DNA from: Candidatus Polarisedimenticolaceae bacterium
GTDB taxonomy: Bacteria; Acidobacteriota; Polarisedimenticolia; Polarisedimenticolales; DASRJG01
Assembly: GCA_036376135.1 (NCBI GenBank)
Contig: DASVAW010000078.1
Location: 1-38,865, forward strand
Direction of reading: 5' to 3'
DNA length: 38,865 nt
How positions within the stretch are numbered: position 1 is the first letter of the stretch; every line of letters starts with the position of its first letter. Of the stretch, positions 7,386-15,782 are shown in pieces. The notes beneath the pieces are model-generated. The model searched no databases. It was not told where the DNA came from and was given only the letters and a program-made list of their open reading frames with translations. Made by a program: the position numbers and the translations under genes.

Positions 7386-8266
7386 AGGCCCGCCGCGCCG
7401 CTCACCCTCCCATCCGCCGGGTCGTCGTCGTCGCCAAGAAGCAGGCCTCCGAGGGGCTGCGCATCGCCGACGAGATGGCGGCGTGGTTCCGCAAGCGCAG
7501 CGTGCGCGTCCGATTCGACGCCCGGACCGCGAAGGCGCTCGGCTTGAAGGACGGCGTGCCGGAAGGGTCCCTTCCGGCCGACACCGACCTCGCCGTCGTC
7601 GCCGGAGGGGACGGGACCTTCCTCTCGGTCGCCCGTGCGGCCGTGCCGCGCGGGATCCCGATCCTCGGCGTGAACTTCGGCGGCCTCGGCTTCATGACGG
7701 AGCTCCAGCCCGAGGAGACCTACGCCGGCCTCGAGAAGGTCCTCGCGGGAGACTACGCGGTCGAGGAGCGCACCGTCCTGCGCGTGCGCCCCAAGCGGGG
7801 CGGTCGCCGCGCGCAGGAGTACGCGATCCTCAACGACGCCGTCCTCGCCAAGAGCGCGTCGCCGCGCATGCTCTCCCTCGAGCTGCGCATCGACGACGAT
7901 CTCGTGGCGAAGATCCATGCGGACGGACTCATCGTCTCGACCGCGACCGGCTCGACCGCCTACAACCTCTCGGCCGGCGGACCGATCGTCGACCCGCGGA
8001 TGCGCGCGTTCGTGGTGACGCCGATCTGCCCGCACACGCTGTCGTACCGGCCGCTCGTCGTGCCCGGCCACGTCTCGATCGAGGTCGTGCTCCGCTCGAC
8101 CCCCGAGGCCGCGATGCTCACCCTCGACGGGCAGGTCGCGCTGGGGATGAAGCTCCACGACGAGATCCGCATCGACGCCCATCCCAAGCCGGCCAAGCTC
8201 GTGCGCGTCGCGCACCGGGGGTTCTTCGAAGTGCTGCACCGCAAGCTCGGCTGGGGGGAGCGATGA
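7382..8266 (+). CDS. nadK: NAD kinase
   Basis: 294 residues from GTG 7382, overlapping the tlyA stop by 4 nt. It phosphorylates NAD to NADP in the cytoplasm. The catalytic GGDGT motif is at about residues 75-79 (VVAGGDGTFLSVAR), followed by GVNFGGLGFMTEL and the second conserved block STATGSTAYNLSAGGPIV, both diagnostic of the family. The C-terminal beta-rich domain contains LTLDGQVALGMKLHDEIRI. Length is normal. The stop overlaps the ATG of the following transporter gene, so rny through the transporter forms one translationally coupled run. Confidence 0.96.
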   Translation: MKARRAAHPPIRRVVVVAKKQASEGLRIADEMAAWFRKRSVRVRFDARTAKALGLKDGVPEGSLPADTDLAVVAGGDGTFLSVARAAVPRGIPILGVNFGGLGFMTELQPEETYAGLEKVLAGDYAVEERTVLRVRPKRGGRRAQEYAILNDAVLAKSASPRMLSLELRIDDDLVAKIHADGLIVSTATGSTAYNLSAGGPIVDPRMRAFVVTPICPHTLSYRPLVVPGHVSIEVVLRSTPEAAMLTLDGQVALGMKLHDEIRIDAHPKPAKLVRVAHRGFFEVLHRKLGWGER

Positions 8267-9570
8267 ACGCTCCCGGAACCAAGCGCCTGCTCCGTAAGGA
8301 AGTCCTCGGCTGGTGCGCGTTCGATTTCGCGAACTCCTCCTACACGACCCTCATCACGACGGTCGCCTTCTCCGTGTATTTCACGAACGCGGTCTTCGCC
8401 AAGTCGGATCCGCGGGGCGACCTGTACTGGGGACTCGCGGGGATCGCCGTCAACGTCGCCCTGATCCTCACCTCCCCCGTGATGGGCGCGCTGGCCGATT
8501 ACTCGGGGCGGAAGAAACGATTCCTCGCCGCGACCGTCCTCCAGACCGTCGTGGCGACCGCGCTGCTCGCGACGGTCGGCCCCGGCGACGTGTTCTGGGC
8601 CTTCGTCCTCTACGTGGTCGCGAGCATCGGATTCGAGGGCGGGTACGTCTTCTACAACGCCTTCCTCCCCGAGATCAGCGACGACTCCACGGCGGGGAAG
8701 ATCTCGGCGCTGGCGTGGGGTACCGGGTTCCTCGGGGGCCTCATCTCCCTCCTGGCGTGCCTCTGGTTCATCGCCCGGCCGCTCACCGACCCTTCGACCG
8801 GTGCGCTCGACCTCACGGCCGTCGCGCGATTCCGCGGCGCGTTCCTGGTCGTGGCGGCGTTCTTCGCGCTCTTCTCGATTCCGACGTTCCTGTGGCTTCG
8901 CGAGCGCCCCTCCGACCGCGCGTTGTCGGGAATCGGGGAGTACGCCTCGGTGGGGTTCCGGCGGGTCGGCGAGACGCTCCGGCACCTGCGTGACTATCGC
9001 GAGACCGCGAAGTACATCCTCGCCTACGTCTTCTTCTTCGGCGGGGTGAACGTCGTCATCCGCTTCAGTGCGATCTTCGCGAGCAAGTCGTTCGGGATCG
9101 AAGGGATCTGGCTGCTGGTGTTGTTCATGAGCACGAACCTGATCGCGTTTCCGGGGACCGTGACGGCGGGATGGATCGCCGACCGGATCGGAGCCAGGCG
9201 CGCCCTCGCCCTCACCCTCGTCCTGTGGACGGGGGTCGCCCTGATCGGCGCCTTCGCCAAGGGCATCCCGATGTTCTGCCTGATGGCGGCGGGGGCGGCG
9301 ATCGGGATGGGAAGCACCCAGTCGATCGCCCGCGCCTACATGGCCCGACTCTCCCCACGGGAGCGGGAGTCGGAGTTCTTCGGCTTCTACGTCCTGGCGG
9401 GGCAGGTCGGCTCCATCGTCGCGTTCCTCGTCTTCGGCCTGGTTTCGAGCGGATCCGGGAGTCAGAGGCTCGCGGTCCTCTGGACCGTGCCGTTTTTCGT
9501 CATCGGGCTCCTGCTCGTCCTGTGGATCGACGAGGCCCGCGCGCGCAGGGACACCGCCCCGGGGGCCTGA
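8263..9570 (+). CDS. MFS transporter, Atg22/UMF1-like
   Basis: 435 residues from ATG 8263, in the ATGA overlap with nadK; the open frame continues upstream but only as shadow of nadK. About twelve hydrophobic segments are visible. The N-terminus (WCAFDFANSSYTTLITTVAF) and the loop ADYSGRKKRFL are characteristic of the Atg22-like (UMF1) branch of the major facilitator superfamily, named after the yeast vacuolar amino-acid effluxer. Bacterial members have no agreed substrate, so I name none. The C-terminal half carries a second loop ADRIGARRALALT. It closes the coupled run beginning at rny; the XRE regulator that follows has its own promoter. Confidence 0.9.
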   Translation: MNAPGTKRLLRKEVLGWCAFDFANSSYTTLITTVAFSVYFTNAVFAKSDPRGDLYWGLAGIAVNVALILTSPVMGALADYSGRKKRFLAATVLQTVVATALLATVGPGDVFWAFVLYVVASIGFEGGYVFYNAFLPEISDDSTAGKISALAWGTGFLGGLISLLACLWFIARPLTDPSTGALDLTAVARFRGAFLVVAAFFALFSIPTFLWLRERPSDRALSGIGEYASVGFRRVGETLRHLRDYRETAKYILAYVFFFGGVNVVIRFSAIFASKSFGIEGIWLLVLFMSTNLIAFPGTVTAGWIADRIGARRALALTLVLWTGVALIGAFAKGIPMFCLMAAGAAIGMGSTQSIARAYMARLSPRERESEFFGFYVLAGQVGSIVAFLVFGLVSSGSGSQRLAVLWTVPFFVIGLLLVLWIDEARARRDTAPGA

Positions 9571-9571
9571 T

Positions 9572-9601
9572 TTGCCTCCCCCGCCGCCGGGTCCCCATAT
9601 T
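9572..9601 (+). promoter_or_regulatory. Putative promoter for the XRE regulator
   Basis: TTGCCT (9572-9577) and CATATT (9596-9601) are separated by 18 nt in the 39-nt gap after the transporter gene. The -10-like box ends 8 nt before ATG 9610, so transcription would begin at or next to the start codon, giving a leaderless mRNA. No Shine-Dalgarno sequence is present in the gap, which agrees. Confidence 0.5.
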
Positions 9602-9609
9602 CCCCGGGC

Positions 9610-10143
9610 ATGCGGGAAATCGACCGTCCGTCCGTGGGCCGCCGGATCCGCGAGATCCGCCGCCAGTCGGGGCTGCGGCAGTGGGAGCTGGCGCGCATGC
9701 TGGGGACCACCCAGTCGGCGATCCACAAGTACGAGCACGGGATCGTGCCCGAGCCCCGGCGCCTGATGGAGCTCGCCCGCGTCGGGCAGACTTCCATCGA
9801 GTGGATCCTCACGGGCCGACACGGGGAGAACGGGCCCGAGGGGCGCGAGCTCCCCTCGATCGAGGTCCTCGAGACGGCCTCGGTGCTGGCCCGACTCGAG
9901 GGGCCGGAGCGCCCCTACGTCGAGGAGGCGCTGCGCGTGCTGCGCGAAGCCGCCGCCGCGCTCCACCTGGGCTCGGACTCCCCCGTCGACGCCAGGGTCG
10001 TGCGGGCGGAGCTGGCCGAACACGGCTCGGACACCCTGCGGGTGCTCGAGTCCGCCTGGCGCGTCCAGCGCGCCGTGTTGCGCCGGCTCGTGCGCGAGGC
10101 GCACGGAAGGCTCGAAGCGGCCTCCGCCGACGAGGAGGAGTGA
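9610..10143 (+). CDS. XRE-family helix-turn-helix regulator with uncharacterised C-terminal domain
   Basis: 177 residues from ATG 9610. Residues about 9-65 form a classic HTH_3 (Cro/CI) domain: VGRRIREIRRQSGLRQWELA, then LGTTQSAIHKYEHGIVPEP and IEWILTG, with the recognition helix at TQSAIHKYE. The remaining 110 residues are helical and highly charged and match no domain I recognise. No membrane segment or catalytic motif is visible. The gene converges on lysS, whose end lies 8 nt downstream, and has a probable leaderless promoter. Targets are unknown; lysS or the gene itself would be natural guesses without direct evidence. Confidence 0.88.
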   Translation: MREIDRPSVGRRIREIRRQSGLRQWELARMLGTTQSAIHKYEHGIVPEPRRLMELARVGQTSIEWILTGRHGENGPEGRELPSIEVLETASVLARLEGPERPYVEEALRVLREAAAALHLGSDSPVDARVVRAELAEHGSDTLRVLESAWRVQRAVLRRLVREAHGRLEAASADEEE

Positions 10144-10150
10144 CCGGTCC

Positions 10151-11689
10151 TCAGGCCGCCGCCTCGCGGAAACGCGCGGCGCACCTCTCGGCCCCGACCA
10201 CCGTCACGAACCAGCCCGCGCGCGGCCCCCGCGGCTTTCCCAGGAGCGCGACGTAGATCGCCTGGAAGGCCTCGGAGGGCTTGACCCCCGCGGCGGGAGC
10301 GAGCTCGTAGATCAGCTGGTGGACGGTCTCGCCGTCCTGACCCGGAGCCAGGCGATCCGCGAAGGCCGCGAGGAACGCCCGCTGCGCGGCGTTGAGCGAC
10401 GCCGCCTCCTCGGGGAGCCCGCCGCGCACCTCGAACTTCAGATCCTCGGGGGCGAACCGCTCGAGCCACCGCCGCGCGAACCCGAGCCGCTCGGCGACGG
10501 CCCCGCGGTCGAGACCGGGGTACCCGGCGCGGTCGAGCGTCGCGAGCGTGGCGTCGAGGTCGAAGCCCGCCGCCTGCGCGACGACCACCAGGTGCTTGAA
10601 CGGAACCCCCGCGGGTGAGAATCCCGCCGCGCGCGACAGCTCCAGCGCGCGATCGGGGGCTCCCGCCGCGGTCGCCGCCTCGACGGCGTCGACGAGGGCG
10701 AGGAGCGGCTCGCCGGGATCGAAGGTGATCGTCCGCGCGGGCCGCTCGCGCATCACGAGGTAACGGAGCGCCTCGGGCGGAACGACCTCGAGCGCCTGCG
10801 TGATCGACAGGACGTTCCCCTTGCTCGAGGACATGTCCCCCTTCCCCTTCAGGCTGATCCACTCGTAGGCGATCGGGTAGGGCGGCTCCCAGGAGAAGAC
10901 CTCCCTGCTGATCCGGACCCCGGTGTCGTAGGAGCCTCCGCGCGTCGCGTGGTCCTTGCCGAACGGCTCGACGGTCACGCCGAGCATCCGCCACCGCGCG
11001 GGCCAGTCCACGCGCCACGTCAGCTTGCCTCCGCCCGCGATCGCGACGGCGCCCGCCGCGCCGCAGGCGCAGGCGTAGTCCACGGTCTCCTTCGCGCGCG
11101 AGAAGCCGACGACGGAAGCCTGGGTGATCCTGCCGCACGCGGGGCAGAGCGGATTGAACGGCGACCAGTTCTCCTCCACCTGCTTTCCGGTCAGCTCCTT
11201 CAGGATCGCCGCGATCCGGTCCCGCCCCTCGAGGGCGAGGAGCACGACCTCGTTCATCCGCCCCGACTTGTACATGCGGTCGGCGTGCTCGACGTCGACC
11301 TCGACGTGCAGCGTGCGCAGCGCCGCCAGGAAGGGCTCGAGGAAGTGGTCCGCGTACGAGCGGTGGGCGCCGCACGGGCAGGGAATCTCCGAGAGGGGCC
11401 TTCCGATGAGCGGCTCGTAGACGGAGGCGTCGAGGAACGGGTAGACGCGGCGCAGGGGATCGAAGTTGTCGGCGACGTAGTTGAAGCGCGCCGGAGCGCC
11501 GCGCTCGCGAAGCGCGCGGAAGACGGCGTCCGCGGTGAGCACCTCGCGCATGTTGCCGATGTGGATCTCGCCGGACGGCGAGATCCCCGAGGACACGATC
11601 GCCCCGCGCCCCGCGGCGAGCACCGATTCCGCGGCCTCGTCCGCCCAGTGGCGGGGTCCCGCGCTCGGGTCGCTCCTCTCCGTCGTCAT
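10151..11689 (-). CDS. lysS: Class I lysyl-tRNA synthetase
   Basis: 512 residues. ATG 11689 is chosen because GGAGGTGG precedes it at good spacing; the frame stays open upstream to 11773 without homology. It charges tRNA-Lys. This is the class I (archaeal-type, LysK) enzyme with a Rossmann fold, unrelated to the common class II LysRS: signature SGISPSGEIHIGN with HIGN at about residues 43-46, and KMSKS-like MSSSKGN further on. Cysteine pairs CPCGAH, CPACG and CACCGA-type CACGAAG lie in the connective region and probably bind zinc. The C-terminal helical domain ends in LLGKPRGPRAGWFV. Class I LysRS is known from archaea, spirochaetes, alphaproteobacteria and scattered other bacteria. No class II copy is in this window. 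Two candidate promoters sit in the gap to the divergent HTH gene. Confidence 0.95.
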   Translation of the reverse strand: MTTERSDPSAGPRHWADEAAESVLAAGRGAIVSSGISPSGEIHIGNMREVLTADAVFRALRERGAPARFNYVADNFDPLRRVYPFLDASVYEPLIGRPLSEIPCPCGAHRSYADHFLEPFLAALRTLHVEVDVEHADRMYKSGRMNEVVLLALEGRDRIAAILKELTGKQVEENWSPFNPLCPACGRITQASVVGFSRAKETVDYACACGAAGAVAIAGGGKLTWRVDWPARWRMLGVTVEPFGKDHATRGGSYDTGVRISREVFSWEPPYPIAYEWISLKGKGDMSSSKGNVLSITQALEVVPPEALRYLVMRERPARTITFDPGEPLLALVDAVEAATAAGAPDRALELSRAAGFSPAGVPFKHLVVVAQAAGFDLDATLATLDRAGYPGLDRGAVAERLGFARRWLERFAPEDLKFEVRGGLPEEAASLNAAQRAFLAAFADRLAPGQDGETVHQLIYELAPAAGVKPSEAFQAIYVALLGKPRGPRAGWFVTVVGAERCAARFREAAA

Positions 11690-11716
11690 CGGCCACCTCC
11701 CCGTTCGGGCCGCCAG

Positions 11717-11745
11717 ACCGTAGCGCAGGACCGCTTTCGGCTCAA
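11717..11745 (-). promoter_or_regulatory. Putative promoter for lysS
   Basis: Read on the minus strand: TTGAGC (-35, 11745-11740), 17-nt spacer, TACGGT (-10, 11722-11717). Transcription would start near 11710, leaving a leader of about 20 nt that contains the GGAGGTGG ribosome-binding site before ATG 11689. No T-box-like leader fits in this space. Confidence 0.5.
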
Positions 11746-11760
11746 GCGCCCTCGAGGTTC

Positions 11761-11790
11761 TTGTGGCCCGCACGACGCGTGTGGTACAAA
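11761..11790 (+). promoter_or_regulatory. Putative promoter for the HTH/coiled-coil protein
   Basis: TTGTGG (11761-11766) and TACAAA (11785-11790) with an 18-nt spacer. The -10-like box ends 9 nt before ATG 11800, suggesting a leaderless mRNA. It points away from the lysS promoter in the same 110-nt gap. Confidence 0.42.
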
Positions 11791-11799
11791 CGCCCGGTC

Positions 11800-12480
11800 A
11801 TGGAGCGCATGAGCCTGCGCGAGGCATCCGCGCGCACTTCCCTTTCGATCACGACGCTGCGCCGTTACATCCGCAGCGGGCGTCTGCACGCGGAGAAGCT
11901 CCAGGGGCGCTTCGGGCCGGAGTACTTCGTCTCGCCCCGCGACCTCGAGTCCGCGGGGATCGAGCCGCTCGACGGGCCGCCGGCGGACCAGGAGACCGCG
12001 ATCGCGCTTCCGTCGGCGACGGCGATCGAGCGCGCGTTCCGGGAGAGCGTCCCCATCGCGTTGTTCCAGGAGCTGCAGATGAAGCACGAGCAGCTGCTCG
12101 TGCAATACGGGATGATGCGCGCGGGCGGCCTGCGCTCGCTGGAGATCCAGGCGGAGCTCGATGCGCGGCGCGGGCAACTCGACGAGGCGCGCGCCGAGAC
12201 GGCGCGCCTTCGCGATCGCCTCGCCCGCGAGGGAACCGACCTGCGCAGGCGCGCCCGCGAGTTCGAGCTGGAGATCGAGGGGCTTCGACTCGAGAACGCC
12301 GCCTTGCGCGAGAAGGTCCGGGCCCTCGAGATGCTCACCCGCAACGCGGTCACCAGCGAGTCGATCGAGCGCCAGTGGGAACGCGTGGTCGAGCAGTCCC
12401 GCAAGGTCGACCGGCTGATCGCGGGGGGCGAGCTGCCGCCCGCGGCCCCCGCTCCGGCGGGGCTCGAGCCGGAGCACTGA
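11800..12480 (+). CDS. MerR/excisionase-type HTH protein with long coiled coil
   Basis: 226 residues from ATG 11800 (ATG 11809 also possible). Residues about 4-60 form a winged helix-turn-helix of the MerR/HTH_17 kind: LREASARTSLSITTLRRYI, then SGRLHAEKLQGRFGPEYFVS. A linker leads to a coiled coil of about 110 residues rich in Arg, Glu and Leu (from about 85 to 200), ending in a Pro/Ala-rich tail. No ligand-binding domain or cysteine sensor is seen. The shape (DNA-binding head plus long coil) suggests a dimeric DNA-binding or nucoid-linked protein; its targets are unknown. It is divergent from lysS and convergent with the methyltransferase gene, whose end lies 11 nt away without an evident terminator. 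Confidence 0.82.
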   Translation: MERMSLREASARTSLSITTLRRYIRSGRLHAEKLQGRFGPEYFVSPRDLESAGIEPLDGPPADQETAIALPSATAIERAFRESVPIALFQELQMKHEQLLVQYGMMRAGGLRSLEIQAELDARRGQLDEARAETARLRDRLAREGTDLRRRAREFELEIEGLRLENAALREKVRALEMLTRNAVTSESIERQWERVVEQSRKVDRLIAGGELPPAAPAPAGLEPEH

Positions 12481-12491
12481 CCCCTTCCGCC

Positions 12492-13139
12492 CTACTCGCG
12501 GCGCATCACGATCAGACGCCACATCCCGAGCAGGTTCACCGTCTCCTCGCGGTCGACGCGGAGCCCCGGCGTCCCCTTGACCGTTTCGACGGGAAGGTCG
12601 AGCCGGAAGCCGATCCAGTGCGTCAGCGGGCTCAGGGCCGATTCCACGGCGCGGACGGCCCGGAACCGGTGGCCGAAGTGGTTCACCACGATGACCGTCC
12701 CGCCCGGGCGGCACACGCGGGCCATCTCGATCATGACCCGGTCGGGGTCCGGCACGACCGACATCACGTAAGGCGCGACGACGGCGTCGAAGGTGCCGTC
12801 AGGAAAGGCGAGCTCGCGCGCGTCCATCCGCCGCAGGTCCACGTCGCCCCGGCCGAGGTCGGCCAGTCGCGCCCGCGCCTGGTCGAGCATGGCGTCGCTG
12901 ATGTCGATCCCGGTCACGCGCCATCGGGGGGAGTAGTGCGGGAGGGACAGTCCGGTCCCGACCCCCACCTCGAGGACGCGGGCGCCCTCGGGGAGGTCCA
13001 GCCGGGAGACCGCCACGCGCCGACCGGGGCCTAGAGCCCAGTCGAAGAACGCGTCGTAGACGCGGGCCAGCGTGGAGTAGACGCGCTCGACGCGCTTGGC
13101 ATGTTCGGCCACCTGCTCCGCACCCGTCATCCGCGCCAT
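12492..13139 (-). CDS. SAM-dependent methyltransferase, PmtA/UbiE-like
   Basis: 215 residues. ATG 13139 is chosen because GGAGGAG precedes it at good spacing; the frame is open further upstream without homology. Class I methyltransferase fold: motif I LEVGVGTGLSLPHY, acidic loop VTGIDISDAMLDQARARL, motif II FDAVVAPYVMSVVPDPD, and RVCRPGGTVIVVNHFG. The N-terminus (YSTLARVYDAFFDWALGPGR) and motif I closely resemble the Rhodobacter-type phosphatidylethanolamine N-methyltransferase (PmtA), which makes phosphatidylcholine in three methylation steps. A quinone methyltransferase of the UbiE group is the alternative. No membrane helix is obvious. A TAACAT box at 13176-13171 (minus) may be its -10, with no clear -35. 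Confidence 0.82.
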   Translation of the reverse strand: MARMTGAEQVAEHAKRVERVYSTLARVYDAFFDWALGPGRRVAVSRLDLPEGARVLEVGVGTGLSLPHYSPRWRVTGIDISDAMLDQARARLADLGRGDVDLRRMDARELAFPDGTFDAVVAPYVMSVVPDPDRVMIEMARVCRPGGTVIVVNHFGHRFRAVRAVESALSPLTHWIGFRLDLPVETVKGTPGLRVDREETVNLLGMWRLIVMRRE

Positions 13140-13215
13140 CGAGCTCCTCCACCCGGACGAAACCGGCCGGATGTTAACACGCGGGGCGGAGCCCGCGGCC
13201 GTCGGGCGAGTTGCC

Positions 13216-13244
13216 TTGACGCGCCGGATCGACTCGGGTAGGTT
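13216..13244 (+). promoter_or_regulatory. Putative promoter for the outer-membrane protein gene
   Basis: TTGACG (13216-13221), 17-nt spacer, TAGGTT (13239-13244). Transcription would begin near 13251 and leave a leader of about 73 nt before ATG 13324. It is one of the better -35/-10 pairs in the window. The 184-nt gap otherwise holds only the upstream signals of the divergent methyltransferase gene. Confidence 0.58.
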
Positions 13245-13323
13245 CCCGGTTCCGTTCCGGATTTCGGGGGGAATCACTGTCCATGGCGTCGCGGCCGAGA
13301 CCGCGGCGCACCGGGAGTTTTCG

Positions 13324-14526
13324 ATGCGCTCGTCGCCGCTGCCGATCGTCCGCGCCGCGCTCGCCGCCCTGCTGCTCCTCTCGCCCGCGCTCGCTCAGGA
13401 CGAGCCCTCGTCCGGTTCGGCCGAAGCGGACGCCGCGTCCCTCGAGGTGAAGCGCCCCTACAAGCTCTGGGCGCAGTGGGAGCAGTGGTACGTGCAGCCG
13501 ATCGGCCTCGAGATGAACATCGTCACCGAGATCGACCCCTTCGCTACCTCCGCCCTCTACCGGGGACGCACCCTGCCGACGCCGTTCGGAACCGACGGCG
13601 CGACCCGCTGGCGCGGCGGCGTGACGCTGCCGAACGACGCCGGCGAGGCGGTGCTCACCTACTGGGCGACGCAGAACCGTTTCGAGCGGACGGAGGCGCG
13701 CCCCGGCCAGTTCGTCTTCGGAACCAACCTCGCCTACCCCGCGTTCGCGGGGATCCTCGACGACTCGCTCGCCGACGGGTACGCGGCCCTGGTGGACGTG
13801 GGCACGCGCGACCTCCGCATCGAGTACCAGCGGGCGGTCGTCACCTCCCCGCGGATCCAGGCCATCTGGTCGGTCGGCGGGCGCTGGGTGGACGCCCATC
13901 TCACGACGGAAGCCTCCTACCAGGCGCTCGCGGCCCCGATCCCGGCGTTCTACGACCCCCCCGCCAACGTCGAGCTCGCTCAGGTGCTCCCGATCCCGGA
14001 CCGGGTGCGCATGGATTCCCGATTCTCGGGGCGCGGCCTCTCGACGGGACTCGAGGCCCGGATGCCGTTCTTCAAGGACCGCTTCACGGTCGAGGCCTCG
14101 GTCAACGTGAGCGTGCTGCGGGGCGACAAGGAATCGAACTACAACTCGATCACCTCCGCGTACATCTGGAACTCCGACAACGGACTGATCTACCTCGACA
14201 AGGACCTGCTTCTCGACCCCACGATCACCGGCGACGCGGCGATCCTCCAGCGGATCTTCCAGTCCGAGTTCCCCGTCTACGCCTCCGATCCGGGATCGTC
14301 GGGGTCCGCGTTCGTCTACGAGGCCGGCCTGGGCTTCCGCGCCCGGGTCTGGAAGACCCTCGAGGTCACCGGAGGTTTTCGCACCGCCCGCTACGACGAC
14401 ATCCTCGACGAGCTGCGTCCCGCGGACCTCACCGTCGTGGGCACCGTCGTGGTGCCCGGGATCCAGCGGAGCAGCCGCTCGCTGACGTACGAGGGGTTCT
14501 ATTTCGGAGCCTGCTTCACGTACTGA
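13324..14526 (+). CDS. Predicted outer-membrane beta-barrel protein
   Basis: 400 residues from ATG 13324, with GGGAG upstream; the frame is open further 5' but the signal peptide fixes the start. Residues 1-25 are a Sec signal peptide (IVRAALAALLLLSPALAQ, cleavage after Ala-Leu-Ala). The mature part has alternating beta-strand patterns, Tyr/Trp girdle residues, turns rich in Asp/Asn/Gly and a C-terminal strand ending in aromatic residues (YFGACFTY), as outer-membrane barrels do. Overall it recalls the Lpg1974-like/BBP7-like pore proteins, but I cannot assign a substrate. mrp follows 14 nt downstream and is probably co-transcribed, which says little about function. Confidence 0.78.
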   Translation: MRSSPLPIVRAALAALLLLSPALAQDEPSSGSAEADAASLEVKRPYKLWAQWEQWYVQPIGLEMNIVTEIDPFATSALYRGRTLPTPFGTDGATRWRGGVTLPNDAGEAVLTYWATQNRFERTEARPGQFVFGTNLAYPAFAGILDDSLADGYAALVDVGTRDLRIEYQRAVVTSPRIQAIWSVGGRWVDAHLTTEASYQALAAPIPAFYDPPANVELAQVLPIPDRVRMDSRFSGRGLSTGLEARMPFFKDRFTVEASVNVSVLRGDKESNYNSITSAYIWNSDNGLIYLDKDLLLDPTITGDAAILQRIFQSEFPVYASDPGSSGSAFVYEAGLGFRARVWKTLEVTGGFRTARYDDILDELRPADLTVVGTVVVPGIQRSSRSLTYEGFYFGACFTY

Positions 14527-14540
14527 ACTCGAGAGGACCG

Positions 14541-15719
14541 ATGCCGCTCGAAGCCAACGACGTCCTCGCGGCGCTCTCCCGCGTCCGCTACCCGGGCTTC
14601 ACGCGGGACATCGTCTCGTTCGGCGTGGTCAAGGACCTCCGTGTGGAAGGAGGCGACGTCGCCTTCCGCGTGGAGCTCGGCCCGGGGAACCCCGCCGTCG
14701 CCGCGGCGATCGAGCGGGATGCGCGCGCGGCGGTCGAGTCGCTGCCTGGGGTGCGGTCGATCGCGATCCGCGTCGGCGGATCCGCCGCCCCGGTCGCCGC
14801 GGGGGCGCCGCTCCCCATGGCGGGGATCGGGGCGCCGGGCGCCGCGCCGTCGGGTCCCGCTGCAGGGCTCGACCCCGCGCTCGTCCCCGGCGTGCGCCAC
14901 CTCGTGGCGGTGGCTTCGGGCAAAGGGGGCGTCGGAAAGTCCACCGTCGCGGTCAACCTCGCCGTGGCGCTCGCGAAGCGTGGCGCCCGCGTCGGCCTCG
15001 TCGACGCCGACATCTACGGCCCCTCGATCCCCCTGATGATGGGGGTCGACGAACGCCCCGCCCTCGACGCGAGCGGAAGCCGGCTCGTCCCCTTCGAGCG
15101 GTTCGGCGTGCGCTTCATGTCGATCGGCTTCCTGGTCGAGAAGGACCAGGCGGTGATCTGGCGCGGGCCCATGGTGATGAAGGCCGTCGAGCAGTTGCTG
15201 CGCGACGTCGCGTGGGGAGAGCTCGACGTGCTCATCGTCGACATGCCCCCCGGGACCGGGGACGCCCAGCTGACCCTCTCCCAGAAGGTCCGACTCGCGG
15301 GCGCGGTCGTCGTGACGACCCCGCAGGATGTCGCCCTTGCCGACGCGACCAAGGGGGTCGCGATGTTCCGGAAGGTGGGCGTGCCCGTGCTGGGCATCGT
15401 CGAGAACATGAGCTTTTTCACCTGCCCGCACTGCGGCGAGCGGTCGGAGATCTTCGGCCACGGAGGCGGGCGCGAGGAGGCCCGGCGCCTGGGCGTCCCC
15501 TTCCTCGGCGAGATCGAGCTCGATCCCGCGATCCGCGACGGCGGCGATGCCGGCCGACCGATCGTCGAGGCCAGCCCCGAATCCCCGCGAACCGCCGCCT
15601 TCCTCTCGATCGCCGACCACGTCCTGCAGGCGATCGGCGCGGAGGCGTCCCCTTCCCCCAAGCCCGGCGTCCTGGGTTGGATCCAGAAGTGGACCGGCGG
15701 GGGCGCGGAGGGGCGCTGA
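14541..15719 (+). CDS. mrp: Mrp/ApbC-family P-loop iron-sulfur cluster carrier
   Basis: 392 residues from ATG 14541. It is expected to bind and hand on [4Fe-4S] clusters to apoproteins in the cytoplasm. Residues about 1-80 form an MIP18-like (DUF59) domain, LSRVRYPGFTRDIVSFGVVK, then a Gly/Ala/Pro linker. The ATPase follows with the deviant Walker A SGKGGVGKST at residues 126-135, VDADIYGPSIP, and VDMPPGTGDAQLTLSQ. The cluster-binding CxxC is Cys295 and Cys298 (FFTCPHCGERSEIFG). The C-terminus has a short tail ending GWIQKWTGG. Only 14 nt separate it from the outer-membrane protein gene. Confidence 0.95.
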   Translation: MPLEANDVLAALSRVRYPGFTRDIVSFGVVKDLRVEGGDVAFRVELGPGNPAVAAAIERDARAAVESLPGVRSIAIRVGGSAAPVAAGAPLPMAGIGAPGAAPSGPAAGLDPALVPGVRHLVAVASGKGGVGKSTVAVNLAVALAKRGARVGLVDADIYGPSIPLMMGVDERPALDASGSRLVPFERFGVRFMSIGFLVEKDQAVIWRGPMVMKAVEQLLRDVAWGELDVLIVDMPPGTGDAQLTLSQKVRLAGAVVVTTPQDVALADATKGVAMFRKVGVPVLGIVENMSFFTCPHCGERSEIFGHGGGREEARRLGVPFLGEIELDPAIRDGGDAGRPIVEASPESPRTAAFLSIADHVLQAIGAEASPSPKPGVLGWIQKWTGGGAEGR

Positions 15720-15751
15720 ACCGGCCCGTGGCCCGCGCGGGACCCTGAGCG

Positions 15752-15757
15752 TATACT
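15752..15757 (+). promoter_or_regulatory. Putative -10 box for the HEAT-repeat protein gene
   Basis: TATACT at 15752-15757 in the 63-nt gap after mrp is a near-consensus -10. No good -35 lies 16-18 nt upstream. The leader would be about 20 nt and includes AGAGGA before GTG 15783. Confidence 0.45.
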
Positions 15758-15782
15758 CCGGCGGTTTTTCCAGAGGAACGGC

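Noticed and set aside
7483-8262. A long N-terminal extension of the MFS transporter
   Set aside because: This part is shadow of nadK. Homology and hydrophobic segments begin after ATG 8263.
15720-15751. A terminator after mrp formed by the CCCGCGCGGG palindrome
   Set aside because: The stem is short and no T-run follows it; the nearby TATACT looks more like a promoter element.
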